Positions 25,266 through 34,129 of a DNA stretch of 47,293 bases are shown one piece after another (position 1 is the first letter of the stretch; each line of letters starts with the position of its first letter). The notes beneath the pieces are model-generated. The model ran no database searches. It was not told where the DNA came from and saw only the letters and a list, made by a program, of their open reading frames with translations. The position numbers and the translations under genes were made by a program. This DNA is from Pseudomonas fluorescens (GTDB lineage: Bacteria > Pseudomonadota > Gammaproteobacteria > Pseudomonadales > Pseudomonadaceae): positions 76,226 through 123,518 of the forward strand of contig NZ_LACH01000034.1 of assembly GCF_000968015.1 (NCBI RefSeq), given 5' to 3'.

Positions 25266-26945
25266 ATGAGCATGCTCAAAGACCCGTCTTCGAAATACCG
25301 CGCCTTCCCGACCATCGATATCCCGGACCGCACCTGGCCGTCGAAGACCATCACCGCCGCGCCGATCTGGTGCAGCTCCGACCTTCGTGATGGCAACCAG
25401 TCGCTGATCGAGCCAATGGACGCGGTCAAGAAGCTGCGTTTCTGGAAAACCCTGGTGTCGGTGGGCGTGAAAGAAATCGAAGCGTCGTTCCCTGCGGCCT
25501 CGCAAACCGACTTCGACTTCGTGCGCACCCTGATCGAAGGCAACCACATCCCGGACGACACCACCATCCAGGTGTTGACCCAGGGCCGTGAAGACTTGAT
25601 CGAGCGCACCTTCGAATCCCTGCGCGGCGCGAAGAAAGCCATCGTTCACCTGTACAACGCGACCTCCCCTTCCTTCCGTCGCATTGTCTTCAACCAAGAC
25701 AAGGAAGGGGTCAAGGCCATCGCCGTGAACGCGGCCAAGCTGTTCGTCAAATATGCCGCCCAGCAGCCCAACACCGAGTGGACCTTCGAGTACTCGCCAG
25801 AAACCTTCAGCGCCACTGAGCTCGAGTTCGCCAAAGAAGTCTGCGACGCCGTCATCGAAGTCTGGAACCCGACGCCTGAGCACAAGGTGATTCTCAACCT
25901 GCCAGCCACCGTCGAATGCGCGACCCCGAACATCTATGCCGACCAGATCGAATGGTTCGGCCGTCACATCAACCGTCGTGACAGCGTGATCATCAGCCTG
26001 CACACCCACAACGACCGTGGCACTGGCGTTGCGGCTACCGAACTGGGCCTGATGGCCGGCGCCGACCGTGTCGAAGGCTGCCTGTTCGGCAACGGCGAAC
26101 GTACCGGTAACGTCGACCTCGTGACCGTGGCATTGAACCTCTACACCCAGGGCATTCACCCTGAGCTGGACTTCTCCGACATCGACGGCGTGCGCAAAGT
26201 CGTCGAAGAATGCAACCAGATCCAGGTGCACCCACGTCACCCGTACGTCGGCGACCTGGTTCACACCGCGTTCTCCGGCTCCCACCAAGACGCCATCCGC
26301 AAGGGCTTCGCCCAGCAGAAACCGGACGGCCTGTGGGAAGTGCCGTACTTGCCGATCGACCCGGCCGACATCGGCCGCAGCTACGAGGCGGTCATCCGCG
26401 TCAACAGCCAGTCGGGCAAGGGCGGTATCGCTTACCTGCTGGAACAGGAATACGGCATCAGCTTGCCGCGTCGCATGCAAATCGAGTTCAGCCAGGTTGT
26501 GCAGCGTGAAACCGACCGTCTGGGCCTCGAGATGACGGCTCAGCAGATCCACGCGCTGCTGCACAGCGAGTACTTGCAGGCCAACACCCCGTACGCGCTG
26601 GTCAGCCATCGCCTGCAGGAAGAAAACGGTCACAGTGCCGTCGAAGTGGAAGTCTCGGGCAAAGGCCAGGGCGAAACCAACCTGCACTGGCGTGGCAAGG
26701 GCAACGGTGCCCTGGAAGCGCTGGTGGCCGGTCTGCCGATTCCGGTTGAAATCATGGACTACAACGAACACGCCATCGGTTCGGGCACCAACGCCAAGGC
26801 GGCGGCCTACATCGAGTTGCGTGTGAACGGTGAACGTGCAGTGCACGGCGTCGGTATCGATGAAAACATCACCACCGCCAGCTTCAAGGCCCTGTTCAGC
26901 GCACTGAACCGCTCCCTGAGCCAGCCGGAAGCGAAAGCGGCGTAA
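25266..26945 (+). CDS. leuA: 2-isopropylmalate synthase
   Basis: LeuA condenses acetyl-CoA with 2-oxoisovalerate, the first committed step of leucine synthesis. At 559 residues it is the longer form found in Pseudomonas. The catalytic barrel has SDLRDGNQSL near residues 38-47 and HTHNDRGTG (metal ligands) near 243-251. The C-terminal LeuA regulatory domain (about 430-559) binds leucine for feedback inhibition. AAGGA lies upstream of the ATG at 25266. It is transcribed alone, with a strong terminator after the stop and a long leader before the start. Confidence 0.97.
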   Translation: MSMLKDPSSKYRAFPTIDIPDRTWPSKTITAAPIWCSSDLRDGNQSLIEPMDAVKKLRFWKTLVSVGVKEIEASFPAASQTDFDFVRTLIEGNHIPDDTTIQVLTQGREDLIERTFESLRGAKKAIVHLYNATSPSFRRIVFNQDKEGVKAIAVNAAKLFVKYAAQQPNTEWTFEYSPETFSATELEFAKEVCDAVIEVWNPTPEHKVILNLPATVECATPNIYADQIEWFGRHINRRDSVIISLHTHNDRGTGVAATELGLMAGADRVEGCLFGNGERTGNVDLVTVALNLYTQGIHPELDFSDIDGVRKVVEECNQIQVHPRHPYVGDLVHTAFSGSHQDAIRKGFAQQKPDGLWEVPYLPIDPADIGRSYEAVIRVNSQSGKGGIAYLLEQEYGISLPRRMQIEFSQVVQRETDRLGLEMTAQQIHALLHSEYLQANTPYALVSHRLQEENGHSAVEVEVSGKGQGETNLHWRGKGNGALEALVAGLPIPVEIMDYNEHAIGSGTNAKAAAYIELRVNGERAVHGVGIDENITTASFKALFSALNRSLSQPEAKAA

Positions 26946-26961
26946 GCCTTCGCTGAAACGC

Positions 26962-26997
26962 AAAAGGCCCCGAGGTGCGAACCTCGGGGCCTTTTTG
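26962..26997 (+). terminator. Intrinsic terminator of leuA
   Basis: A strong stem (AAAAGGCCCCGAGGT and complement) with a GCGA-type loop is followed by TTTTTGTTT, 17 bases after the leuA stop. Confidence 0.92.
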
Positions 26998-27027
26998 TTT
27001 GCCTGCGATTTTTGTGTTGCCTGTCAC

Positions 27028-27130
27028 GGCCTCATCGCGAGCAAGCTCGCTCCCACAGTGGATCGTGTGAATAGAGATTTTGTGTGTACCCGAAGCCTCC
27101 TGTGGGAGTGAGCCTGCTCGCGATGAGGCC
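27028..27130. repeat. REP pair with 30-base arms
   Basis: Arms 27028-27057 and 27101-27130 are near-perfect inverted repeats beginning GGCCTCATCGCGAGCAAGC. The left half has the AAGCTCGC variant and the right half the AGTGAGCC variant. They lie between convergent leuA and the amidase gene. Confidence 0.88.
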
Positions 27131-27149
27131 GGCTCAGGCAGCGAATATC

Positions 27150-27941
27150 TCAGGTGAACTCGAACGTATCGGCATCCAGGTTCGCTGGAAAGCGTGTTCG
27201 ATAAGCCTGAAGATCTGCAGCGTTCAGAACGACCTGAAACACGCCATCGGCTTCGCCCGCACTGAGTAACGTCTCACCCTGGAAATCCAGCACCTGGCTG
27301 TCGCCGGTATACGCAAAACCTTTGCCGTCAGTACCAATGCGATTCACCGCCGCCACGTAGCAAAGGTTTTCGATCGCCCGCGCTGGCAGCAAACGGTTCC
27401 AGTGCTGACGCCGTGCTCCCGGCCAGTTCGCGGTGTACAGCAGCAAATCGGTGTCCTGAGCATCGCGGCTCCACACCGGGAAGCGCAGGTCGTAGCAAAT
27501 CAGCGGACGCACCCGCCAGCCCTTGAGTTCGAACTGCACCTGACGCTCGCCAGGCGTGAAGTGGTTGTGCTCGCCGGCCATGCGGAACAGATGCCGCTTG
27601 TCGTAGTGCCACACCTCCCCGTCCGGCCGCGCCCACAACAGGCGATTGCGATGGCTGCCGTCAGCGGCCTGGACGATCACGCTGCCAGTGATCACCGCAT
27701 CCAGTTTCGCCGCCTGAACCCGCAGCCATTTGCTGGTCGGACCGTTTTCCGACTCGGCGAGGGTCTCCGATTCCATCGAAAAGCCGGTAGTGAACATCTC
27801 CGGCAGGATGATCAGGTCAGCGCCGCGAGCCTGTTCCAGCAATGACTCGAAATGCTCCAGATTGGCCTGACGATCGTGCCAGGCCAGGGTGGTCTGGATC
27901 AGCGCGATGTTCAGATTGGGTAGCGCACTCAGATCACGCAT
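27150..27941 (-). CDS. Omega-amidase YafV-like (nitrilase family)
   Basis: This 263-residue C-N hydrolase is of the omega-amidase type, which hydrolyses alpha-ketoglutaramate and alpha-ketosuccinamate. The nitrilase triad is intact: E48 (LPEMF), K115 (YDKRHLF) and C149 (ICYDLRFP). It overlaps the 3' end of the upstream aminotransferase gene by 13 bases on the same strand, so the two are translationally linked. The pair fits the glutamine-transaminase/omega-amidase route: the aminotransferase makes the keto-acid amide that this enzyme removes, pulling methionine-type transamination forward. Confidence 0.92.
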   Translation of the reverse strand: MRDLSALPNLNIALIQTTLAWHDRQANLEHFESLLEQARGADLIILPEMFTTGFSMESETLAESENGPTSKWLRVQAAKLDAVITGSVIVQAADGSHRNRLLWARPDGEVWHYDKRHLFRMAGEHNHFTPGERQVQFELKGWRVRPLICYDLRFPVWSRDAQDTDLLLYTANWPGARRQHWNRLLPARAIENLCYVAAVNRIGTDGKGFAYTGDSQVLDFQGETLLSAGEADGVFQVVLNAADLQAYRTRFPANLDADTFEFT

Positions 27942-29077
27942 AATTTTGCCGCTGCTTCACGCAGGGTCTCCTCGCGCTTGGCGAAGCACAGGCGCACCAG
28001 GCGCTGGCCTTCGGGCGGGGTCTGGTAGAACACAGAGATCGGGATGCTCGCCACGCCATGTTCGCGGGTCATCCACAACGCCATCTCGACATCATTGAGG
28101 TCCGGGCGGATCTGCGAGTAATCGACCAACTGGAAATACGTGCCGGTCACTCGGGTGAAACTGAAGCGCGACGGCGCCAACAGATCGCAGAACAGGTCGC
28201 GCTTGGCCTGATAGAAAGCCGGCAGTTCTTCGACGTGTTCCGGATGCTCGGCCATGAAGTCGGCCAAGGCATATTGCAGTGGCGTCACGCCGCAGAAACT
28301 GACGTATTGGTGAACCTTGCGCAGCTCGGCGGTGAGGGCCGGCGGTGCAACCACGTAGCCGGTTTTCCAGCCAGTGACGTGATAGGTCTTGCCGAAGGAG
28401 CTGACCACGAAAGCACGCGGGTACAGCTCTTCGTGATTCAGCACGCTGACGTGAGGCACGCCATCGAACACCAGGTGTTCGTAGACCTCATCGCTGATGA
28501 CATAGATGTCGCGGTCGCGAATCAACGCCGCCAGCTGATCCAGTTCGGCACGATTGATCAGCGCGCCGCTTGGGTTATGTGGGGTGTTGAGGATGATCAT
28601 CCGCGTGCGTGGGGTAATGGCTTCACCGAGCTTCTGGAAGTCGATGGCGAAGTCATTCAGGCCCAACTGCACGTGAACGCAGCGACCACCGGCCAGTTCA
28701 ACCGAAGGTTCATAACTGTCGTAGGCCGGATCGAAGACGATCACTTCGTCTCCGCTGTGGATAACCGCTTGAATGGCGCAAAAGATCGCCTGGGTGGCAC
28801 CGGGCGTGACGGTCACTTCATGGTCGGCATCCACATTGACGCCATAGCTGCGGGCGATCTTCGCCGCAATCTGCTGACGCAATGCAGGAAGGCCGGTCAT
28901 CGGCGAATACTGGTTGTGGCCATTGGCGATATGCCGACCGACCGCATCGCACAGGGCCTGCGGGGCATCGAAATCGGGAAAACCCTGGGACAGGTTCAGC
29001 GCCCCGGTTTGCGCCGCAAGCTGAGACATCTGAGTGAAGATAGTGATGCCGACATTCGGCAGCTTACTGGTGATCAT
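27929..29077 (-). CDS. YbdL-like methionine/glutamine aminotransferase (PLP)
   Basis: This 382-residue class I/II aminotransferase has its PLP lysine at K230 (SSFGKTYHVTGWKTGY). It also has the NTPHNPSG motif near residues 164-171, and SDEVYEHLVFDG near 195-206. It is closest in pattern to YbdL, which uses methionine, phenylalanine or histidine with keto acids. Its overlap with the omega-amidase gene suggests a role in methionine salvage (KMTB to Met) with glutamine as amino donor. The exact substrate is inferred. Confidence 0.92.
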   Translation of the reverse strand: MITSKLPNVGITIFTQMSQLAAQTGALNLSQGFPDFDAPQALCDAVGRHIANGHNQYSPMTGLPALRQQIAAKIARSYGVNVDADHEVTVTPGATQAIFCAIQAVIHSGDEVIVFDPAYDSYEPSVELAGGRCVHVQLGLNDFAIDFQKLGEAITPRTRMIILNTPHNPSGALINRAELDQLAALIRDRDIYVISDEVYEHLVFDGVPHVSVLNHEELYPRAFVVSSFGKTYHVTGWKTGYVVAPPALTAELRKVHQYVSFCGVTPLQYALADFMAEHPEHVEELPAFYQAKRDLFCDLLAPSRFSFTRVTGTYFQLVDYSQIRPDLNDVEMALWMTREHGVASIPISVFYQTPPEGQRLVRLCFAKREETLREAAAKLCVI

Positions 29078-29150
29078 CGGTGAGTCCCTGCTCTACACCC
29101 GGCTCTACGGCGGCGCGGGAGAGCCCGAGAATAGCCCATCCAGCGCCCAT

Positions 29151-29180
29151 AAAAAAAGGGCGCCTGCTGGCGCCCTTCTT
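29151..29180 (-). terminator. Terminator after der
   Basis: The stem AAGGGCGCC / GGCGCCCTT with loop TGCT (29156-29177) is followed on the minus strand by seven Us. It ends the der transcript ahead of the aminotransferase gene. Confidence 0.85.
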
Positions 29181-29202
29181 TCAAAACATCACCGCATTAC
29201 TC

Positions 29203-29334
29203 TGTGGTGAGGGGATTTATCCCCGTTGGGTGGCGTAGCCGCCCCAAAACCATCCACTGCGGTCAGTCAGATTGACCGCGGAGCTGGTTTTACGACTGCT
29301 GCGCAGTCGAACGGGGATAAATCCCCTCGCCACA
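29203..29334. repeat. Palindromic MITE-like repeat, GTGGCGAGGGGAT family
   Basis: Arms 29203-29227 and 29310-29334 (TGTGGTGAGGGGATTTATCC and complement, one mismatch) enclose about 80 bases. The interior has CTGCTGCGCAG, shared with the element at 1206-1314. It fills most of the 290-base gap between der and the aminotransferase gene. Confidence 0.8.
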
Positions 29335-29367
29335 ACAGCCCCACACACAAAGGTGTGGGGTTGTGAA

Positions 29368-30837
29368 TCAACGCTTGTCGCGGCGCTTTTTGTCGGCTTT
29401 CTTGTGGTGCGACATCATGCGACGCTTCTTGTTGACCTGACGGTCGGTGAGCGAGGTCTTGTTGCCTTCGTACGGGTTCTCGCCGCCCTTGAACTCGATG
29501 CGGATCGGCGTACCGACCAGCTTCAACACGCGACGGTAAGTGTTTTCCAGATAGCGCACGTAAGACTTCGGCACTTTCTCGATCTGGTTACCGTGAATCA
29601 CGATGATCGGCGGGTTCGCACCACCCAAGTGGGCATAACGCAGCTTGATCCGACGGTTGTTGACCATCGGTGGCGCGTGCTCACCAACCGCATCTTCCAG
29701 AATCGTGGTCAGGCGGTTGGTTGGCCAGCGGGTGACCGCCGACTTGAACGAGTTCTGTACGGAGGCGTAGAGGTTGCCCACGCCCGTGCCGTGCAGGGCC
29801 GAGATGAAGTGAATGTCGGCGTAGTCAACGAAGAACAGTCGACGTTGCAGCTCGACCTTCACGAAGTCTCGCTCGCTCGGCGTCATGCCGTCCCACTTGT
29901 TGATCGCGATCACCAGCGCACGACCCGACTCAATGGCGAAGCCCAGCAGGTTGAGATCGTGATCGACCACGCCTTCGCGGGCGTCCATCACAAAGATCAC
30001 AACGTTGGCGTCTTTGATCGCTTGCAGGGTTTTGACCACGGAGAATTTTTCGACTTCTTCGTGGATCTTGCCGCGCTTGCGCACACCGGCGGTGTCGATC
30101 AGCGTGTACTTCTCGTCGTTACGCTCGAACGGGATGTAGATACTGTCGCGGGTGGTGCCGGGCTCGTCATAGACGATTACCCGGTCTTCACCGAGCATGC
30201 GATTGACCAGGGTCGACTTGCCGACGTTCGGGCGGCCGATGATCGCGATCTTGATCCCGTCTTTTTCGCTAGGGCCAGGAATGCGCTTGGCTTCCTCGCC
30301 TTCGGCAACGATCTCTTCCTCGCCTTCTTCCAGCTCGTCATCGTCTTTCGGGAAGTCGCTGAGGGCGATTTCCAGCATCTGGGTGATGCCACGACCATGA
30401 GCACCGGCGATCGGAATCGCGTGGCCCATGCCCAACGGGGCGAATTCGGCGCGGGCCATTTCAGGGTCGATGTTGTCGACCTTGTTGGCAACCACGTAGG
30501 AACGCTTGTTACGTTTGCGCAAATGCTCGGCGATCATCTGGTCGGCGGCGGTGAAACCGGCCTTGGCATCTACCAGGAACAGAACGACATCGGCTTCTTC
30601 AATGGCCAGCAGCGACTGCTCGGCCATTTTTTCGTCCATACCGTGCTCGTCACCGGAGATACCGCCGGTGTCGACCAGAATGTAGGAACGCCCTTGCCAC
30701 TTGGCCTCACCGTATTGGCGATCACGGGTCAGACCGGACAAGTCGCCAACGATGGCGTCACGGGTCCTGGTCAGGCGGTTGAACAAGGTGGACTTGCCGA
30801 CGTTCGGTCGGCCCACCAGGGCGATTACGGGAACCAT
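29368..30837 (-). CDS. der: Ribosome-associated GTPase Der (EngA)
   Basis: Der is an essential GTPase for 50S subunit maturation. The 489-residue protein has two tandem G domains, each with a GRPNVGKS P-loop (residues 8-15 and about 199-206), the G3 motifs DTGGI and DTAGV, and NKVD and NKWD. An acidic linker (EEGEEEIVAEGEE) lies between them. A KH-like C-terminal domain with a very basic tail follows. The ATG at 30837 is chosen: GGAGA lies 6-8 bases upstream and the product starts MVPVIALVGRPN. It is downstream of bamB, with a hairpin in the gap. Confidence 0.97.
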   Translation of the reverse strand: MVPVIALVGRPNVGKSTLFNRLTRTRDAIVGDLSGLTRDRQYGEAKWQGRSYILVDTGGISGDEHGMDEKMAEQSLLAIEEADVVLFLVDAKAGFTAADQMIAEHLRKRNKRSYVVANKVDNIDPEMARAEFAPLGMGHAIPIAGAHGRGITQMLEIALSDFPKDDDELEEGEEEIVAEGEEAKRIPGPSEKDGIKIAIIGRPNVGKSTLVNRMLGEDRVIVYDEPGTTRDSIYIPFERNDEKYTLIDTAGVRKRGKIHEEVEKFSVVKTLQAIKDANVVIFVMDAREGVVDHDLNLLGFAIESGRALVIAINKWDGMTPSERDFVKVELQRRLFFVDYADIHFISALHGTGVGNLYASVQNSFKSAVTRWPTNRLTTILEDAVGEHAPPMVNNRRIKLRYAHLGGANPPIIVIHGNQIEKVPKSYVRYLENTYRRVLKLVGTPIRIEFKGGENPYEGNKTSLTDRQVNKKRRMMSHHKKADKKRRDKR

Positions 30838-30872
30838 GCGGCTCTCCACTTCGTTATTTCAGAAAATACAAA

Positions 30873-30893
30873 AGCCGCTGCGAGGCAGCGGCT
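30873..30893 (-). terminator. Hairpin between bamB and der
   Basis: A 9-base stem AGCCGCTGC/GCAGCGGCT with a 3-base loop is followed on the minus strand by TTTGTATTTT. It resembles an intrinsic terminator and would reduce read-through from bamB into der, about 40 bases before the der start. Confidence 0.65.
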
Positions 30894-30976
30894 GGTGCTC
30901 GGGGCAGCGCTTGAGGGCGCTGCGAACCCCGTCGAACGGGGCTGCCTGGGGTTTAACCCCAAGCATAGTCAAACCT

Positions 30977-32128
30977 TTACTTAATGGTCAGGGCTTCCAG
31001 CTTGCCACTGTTGCCATACACATAAATCGTGTCACCCACCACCAGCGGACGGGCACGCAGGCCGTCGCTGTCGATGCGCTCGCGGCCGACGAAACGACCG
31101 TCCACCTGGCTCAGCAGATGCAGGTAACCTTCCATATCACCGACTGCAACATAGCTGGAGAACACTTCCGGAGCCGACAGTTGACGACGGGCCAGCGAAT
31201 CGTTGCTCCACAAGGCTGTGGTGGAACGTTCGTCGACGCCTTCAACGGTGCCCGAAGACAGGCTCACGTAGACGTTGCCAAAACCCTGGGCGACACCGGC
31301 ATAGCTGGAAGCATCACGCTGCCAGAGTTGACGACCGCTTTCCAGATCCAGTGCCGCAACGCGACCCTGATAGCTGGCGACATACAGCGTACCGCCGGAC
31401 AGCAGCAGGCCGCCGTCGATATCGACAACGCGCTCCAGTTCCGAACGACCTTGTGGAATCGCTACACGTTGTTCCCATACCGGCACGCCGTTGGAAATAT
31501 CGAGAGCGACCACTTTACCGGTCGACAGGCCAGCCACTGCGAGGCGGTTGGTGACGATCGGCGCACTGGTGCCGCGCAGGGTCAATACCGCCGGAGTACT
31601 GTCATACAACCAGCGCTGGGTGCCGGTAGCGGCATCCAGACCGATCAGACGGTCATCCTGAGTCTGAACTACAACGACATCACCGTTATTGGCCGGCGGT
31701 GCGAGGACTTCACTGGACACGCGAGCGCGCCATTTCTCTTCACCGTTGATGGCGTCCAGGGCAACGATTTCACCCTTGATCGTACCGATCAGGAGCAGAC
31801 CGTAACTGACGCCGACAGCGCCGGAAACAGACAGTTCGAGATCTTTCTTCCATTTGACGTCGCCATTGCTGCGATCCATCGCCATCACCACGCCGGTGAC
31901 GTCGGCGGCATAGATGGTATCGCCATCGATCGCCGGAACCAGCATGTTGTACGAATCGCCCTGACCGTCACCGATCGAACGACTCCACTGCTTTTGCAGA
32001 ACCACTTCTTCTTTGAAGTCGGTCAACTCGGCCGGTGGCAGTTCTTTTTTGCTGTTGCTGCTGCAACCCGCGGCCAATATGGCCAGAGTCAGCAATGCTG
32101 CATGTTTCCAACGAATCACGTCACGCAT
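30977..32128 (-). CDS. bamB: Outer-membrane assembly lipoprotein BamB
   Basis: BamB is a beta-propeller lipoprotein of the BAM complex that helps insert outer-membrane proteins. The 383-residue protein has a lipobox LAAGC with Cys22, followed by PQQ-like blade repeats with DLESGRQLW-type sequences across the rest. The ATG at 32128 is the only start that gives the signal peptide; the open frame to 32299 runs through yfgM. The start overlaps the yfgM stop by 8 bases, so the two are translationally coupled. Confidence 0.96.
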   Translation of the reverse strand: MRDVIRWKHAALLTLAILAAGCSSNSKKELPPAELTDFKEEVVLQKQWSRSIGDGQGDSYNMLVPAIDGDTIYAADVTGVVMAMDRSNGDVKWKKDLELSVSGAVGVSYGLLLIGTIKGEIVALDAINGEEKWRARVSSEVLAPPANNGDVVVVQTQDDRLIGLDAATGTQRWLYDSTPAVLTLRGTSAPIVTNRLAVAGLSTGKVVALDISNGVPVWEQRVAIPQGRSELERVVDIDGGLLLSGGTLYVASYQGRVAALDLESGRQLWQRDASSYAGVAQGFGNVYVSLSSGTVEGVDERSTTALWSNDSLARRQLSAPEVFSSYVAVGDMEGYLHLLSQVDGRFVGRERIDSDGLRARPLVVGDTIYVYGNSGKLEALTIK

Positions 32129-32762
32129 CCCCTTTGGCCAGGTCGTCCAGCTTGATTTGTAGGCCACCCACTGCCGCTTCATCCGACAGTGCCGCCTTGG
32201 CTTTTTGATACGCCGCGTTCGCTTCGTCGGTACGACCCAACTGCACCAGCAGGTCGCCTTTGAGTTCTTCGCGAGTGGCCAGGAATGCTTTATCGGCATC
32301 GCCTTCGAGCAGTTTCAGGGCTTCATCGGCCTTGTTCTGCGCGGCCAGCACCTGCGCCAGGCGCTGACGGGCAATTTCGCCCAGCGCCGGGTTGGCCGGT
32401 TTGGCGACAATGGCTTTCAGCTCGCTGGCTGCGTCATCCAGCTTGCCGCTGTCGACCGCGACTTTTGCCACGAACAGGCTGCCGTACTGCGCGTAAGCGC
32501 TACCGCCGAACTCGCTGTTGAGCTTGCCGGCCAGGTCCGCAACACGGGCGGCATCAGGCTTGCCGTCTGGCGTCAGCGTGGTTTCCAGCAGTTGCTGATA
32601 GAGCATCGAGGCGCCTTGCGACTGATTGCTCTGATACTTGTGAAAGGCCTGCCAGCCGAACACGATGACCAGCGCCAACAGGCCGCCAGTGACCAGGGGC
32701 TTGCCGTTGCGTGTCCACCAGTCCTTCAAATCCGACAACTGTTCGTCTTCGGTACTCGACAC
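32121..32762 (-). CDS. yfgM: YfgM-like TPR periplasmic membrane protein
   Basis: This 213-residue protein has one membrane segment (about 22-42, PLVTGGLLALVIVFGWQAF) and a periplasmic helical TPR-like domain rich in alanine. YfgM works with PpiD at the SecYEG translocon in E. coli. The start is GTG at 32762, with AAGGAG at good spacing. It sits between hisS and bamB, as in most gammaproteobacteria. Confidence 0.9.
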   Translation of the reverse strand: MSSTEDEQLSDLKDWWTRNGKPLVTGGLLALVIVFGWQAFHKYQSNQSQGASMLYQQLLETTLTPDGKPDAARVADLAGKLNSEFGGSAYAQYGSLFVAKVAVDSGKLDDAASELKAIVAKPANPALGEIARQRLAQVLAAQNKADEALKLLEGDADKAFLATREELKGDLLVQLGRTDEANAAYQKAKAALSDEAAVGGLQIKLDDLAKGDA

Positions 32763-32802
32763 CCCAATACTCCTTAATCGCTAAATCGGCTGTTTGACAG
32801 CT

Positions 32803-34092
32803 TCAACCCTGCACGACGCAGGTGGCCAGGTGTGCAGCAAGCGCATCCCAGGCAATGCTTTGTTGTTCGCCCTGGCCACGCAGGGGTTTGAAACCTACCA
32901 TTTGCTGGGCCATTTCGTCGTCACCGAGGATCAGCGCGTACAACGCACCGCTCTTGTCGGCTTTCTTGAATTGGCTTTTGAAGCTGCCGGCGCCGGCATT
33001 CACTTGCAGGCGCAGGTTGGGCAATTGATCACGAACACGTTCACTCAGGGCCAGACCGGCCAGCTCTGCGGCTTCACCGAAGGCGCAGAGGTAGACGTCG
33101 ACCTGACGGGAAATCTCTTCCGGGATCTGCTCCAGGGTTTCAAGCAACAGCACCAGGCGTTCGATGCCCATGGCGAAACCAACGCCAGGGGTCGGCTTGC
33201 CGCCCATCTGCTCCACCAGACCGTCGTAACGACCACCAGCACACACGGTGCCCTGGGCGCCCAGCTTGTCGGTGACCCATTCGAAAACGGTCTTGCTGTA
33301 GTAATCCAGCCCGCGAACCAGCTTCGGGTTGATCACGTAAGGAATGCCGGCGGCGTCCAGGCGAGCCTTGAGGCCTTCGAAGTGCACGCGGGATTCTTCG
33401 TCCAGGTAGTCGGCCATTTTCGGCGCGTCGACCAACACGGCTTGAGTGTCAGCGTTCTTGGTATCCAGAACCCGCAAAGGGTTGGTCTTCAGACGGCGCT
33501 GGCTGTCTTCGTCCAGCTTGTCCAGGCGGGCCGAGAGGAACTCGACCAGCGCTTCGCGATAACGACCGCGGGACTCGGCAGTGCCCAGGCTGTTGAGTTC
33601 GAGCTTGACCGCATCACGGATGCCCAGCTCGCCCCACAGACGCCAGGTCAGCACGATCAGCTCGGCGTCGATATCCGGACCGTCGAGGTTGAAGACTTCG
33701 CAACCGATCTGGTGGAACTGGCGATAACGGCCTTTCTGCGGACGTTCGTGGCGGAACATCGGGCCGATGTACCAGAGTTTCTGTACCTGACCGCCGCCGG
33801 TGATGCCGTGCTCAAGCACCGCACGCACGCAGGCCGCCGTGCCTTCAGGGCGCAGGGTCAGGGAGTCGCCGTTGCGGTCGTCGAAGGTGTACATCTCTTT
33901 TTCGACGATGTCGGTTACCTCACCGATGGAGCGCTTGAACAGCTCGGTGAACTCGACGATCGGCATGCGGATCTGCTTATAACCGTAGTTATCCAGCAAA
34001 CGCGAGACGGTGCTTTCGAAATGACGCCACAGGGGAGTCTGCTCGGGCAGGATGTCGTTCATGCCACGTATGGCTTGCAGAGACTTGCTCAC
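32803..34092 (-). CDS. hisS: Histidyl-tRNA synthetase
   Basis: HisS charges tRNA-His. This is a class II synthetase of 429 residues with the N-terminal IRGMNDILPEQ. Motif 2 is MFRHERPQKGRYRQFHQIGCEVF (about 106-128), the histidine-specific RGLDYYSKTVFEW is near 260, and motif 3 GVGFAMGIERL is near 305. A C-terminal anticodon-binding domain follows. It lies between ispG and yfgM on the same strand with gaps of about 40 bases. Confidence 0.98.
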   Translation of the reverse strand: MSKSLQAIRGMNDILPEQTPLWRHFESTVSRLLDNYGYKQIRMPIVEFTELFKRSIGEVTDIVEKEMYTFDDRNGDSLTLRPEGTAACVRAVLEHGITGGGQVQKLWYIGPMFRHERPQKGRYRQFHQIGCEVFNLDGPDIDAELIVLTWRLWGELGIRDAVKLELNSLGTAESRGRYREALVEFLSARLDKLDEDSQRRLKTNPLRVLDTKNADTQAVLVDAPKMADYLDEESRVHFEGLKARLDAAGIPYVINPKLVRGLDYYSKTVFEWVTDKLGAQGTVCAGGRYDGLVEQMGGKPTPGVGFAMGIERLVLLLETLEQIPEEISRQVDVYLCAFGEAAELAGLALSERVRDQLPNLRLQVNAGAGSFKSQFKKADKSGALYALILGDDEMAQQMVGFKPLRGQGEQQSIAWDALAAHLATCVVQG

Positions 34093-34129
34093 TATAAATC
34101 CTTAAATTCGTTCGGCTCTTCAGTCGGGC

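Noticed and set aside
25044..26963. Long minus-strand frame opposite leuA
   Set aside because: It spans leuA exactly, and its composition is that of reverse-complement coding sequence.
29272..30984. Long plus-strand frame opposite der
   Set aside because: It begins inside a palindromic repeat and is a shadow of der; no family motif.
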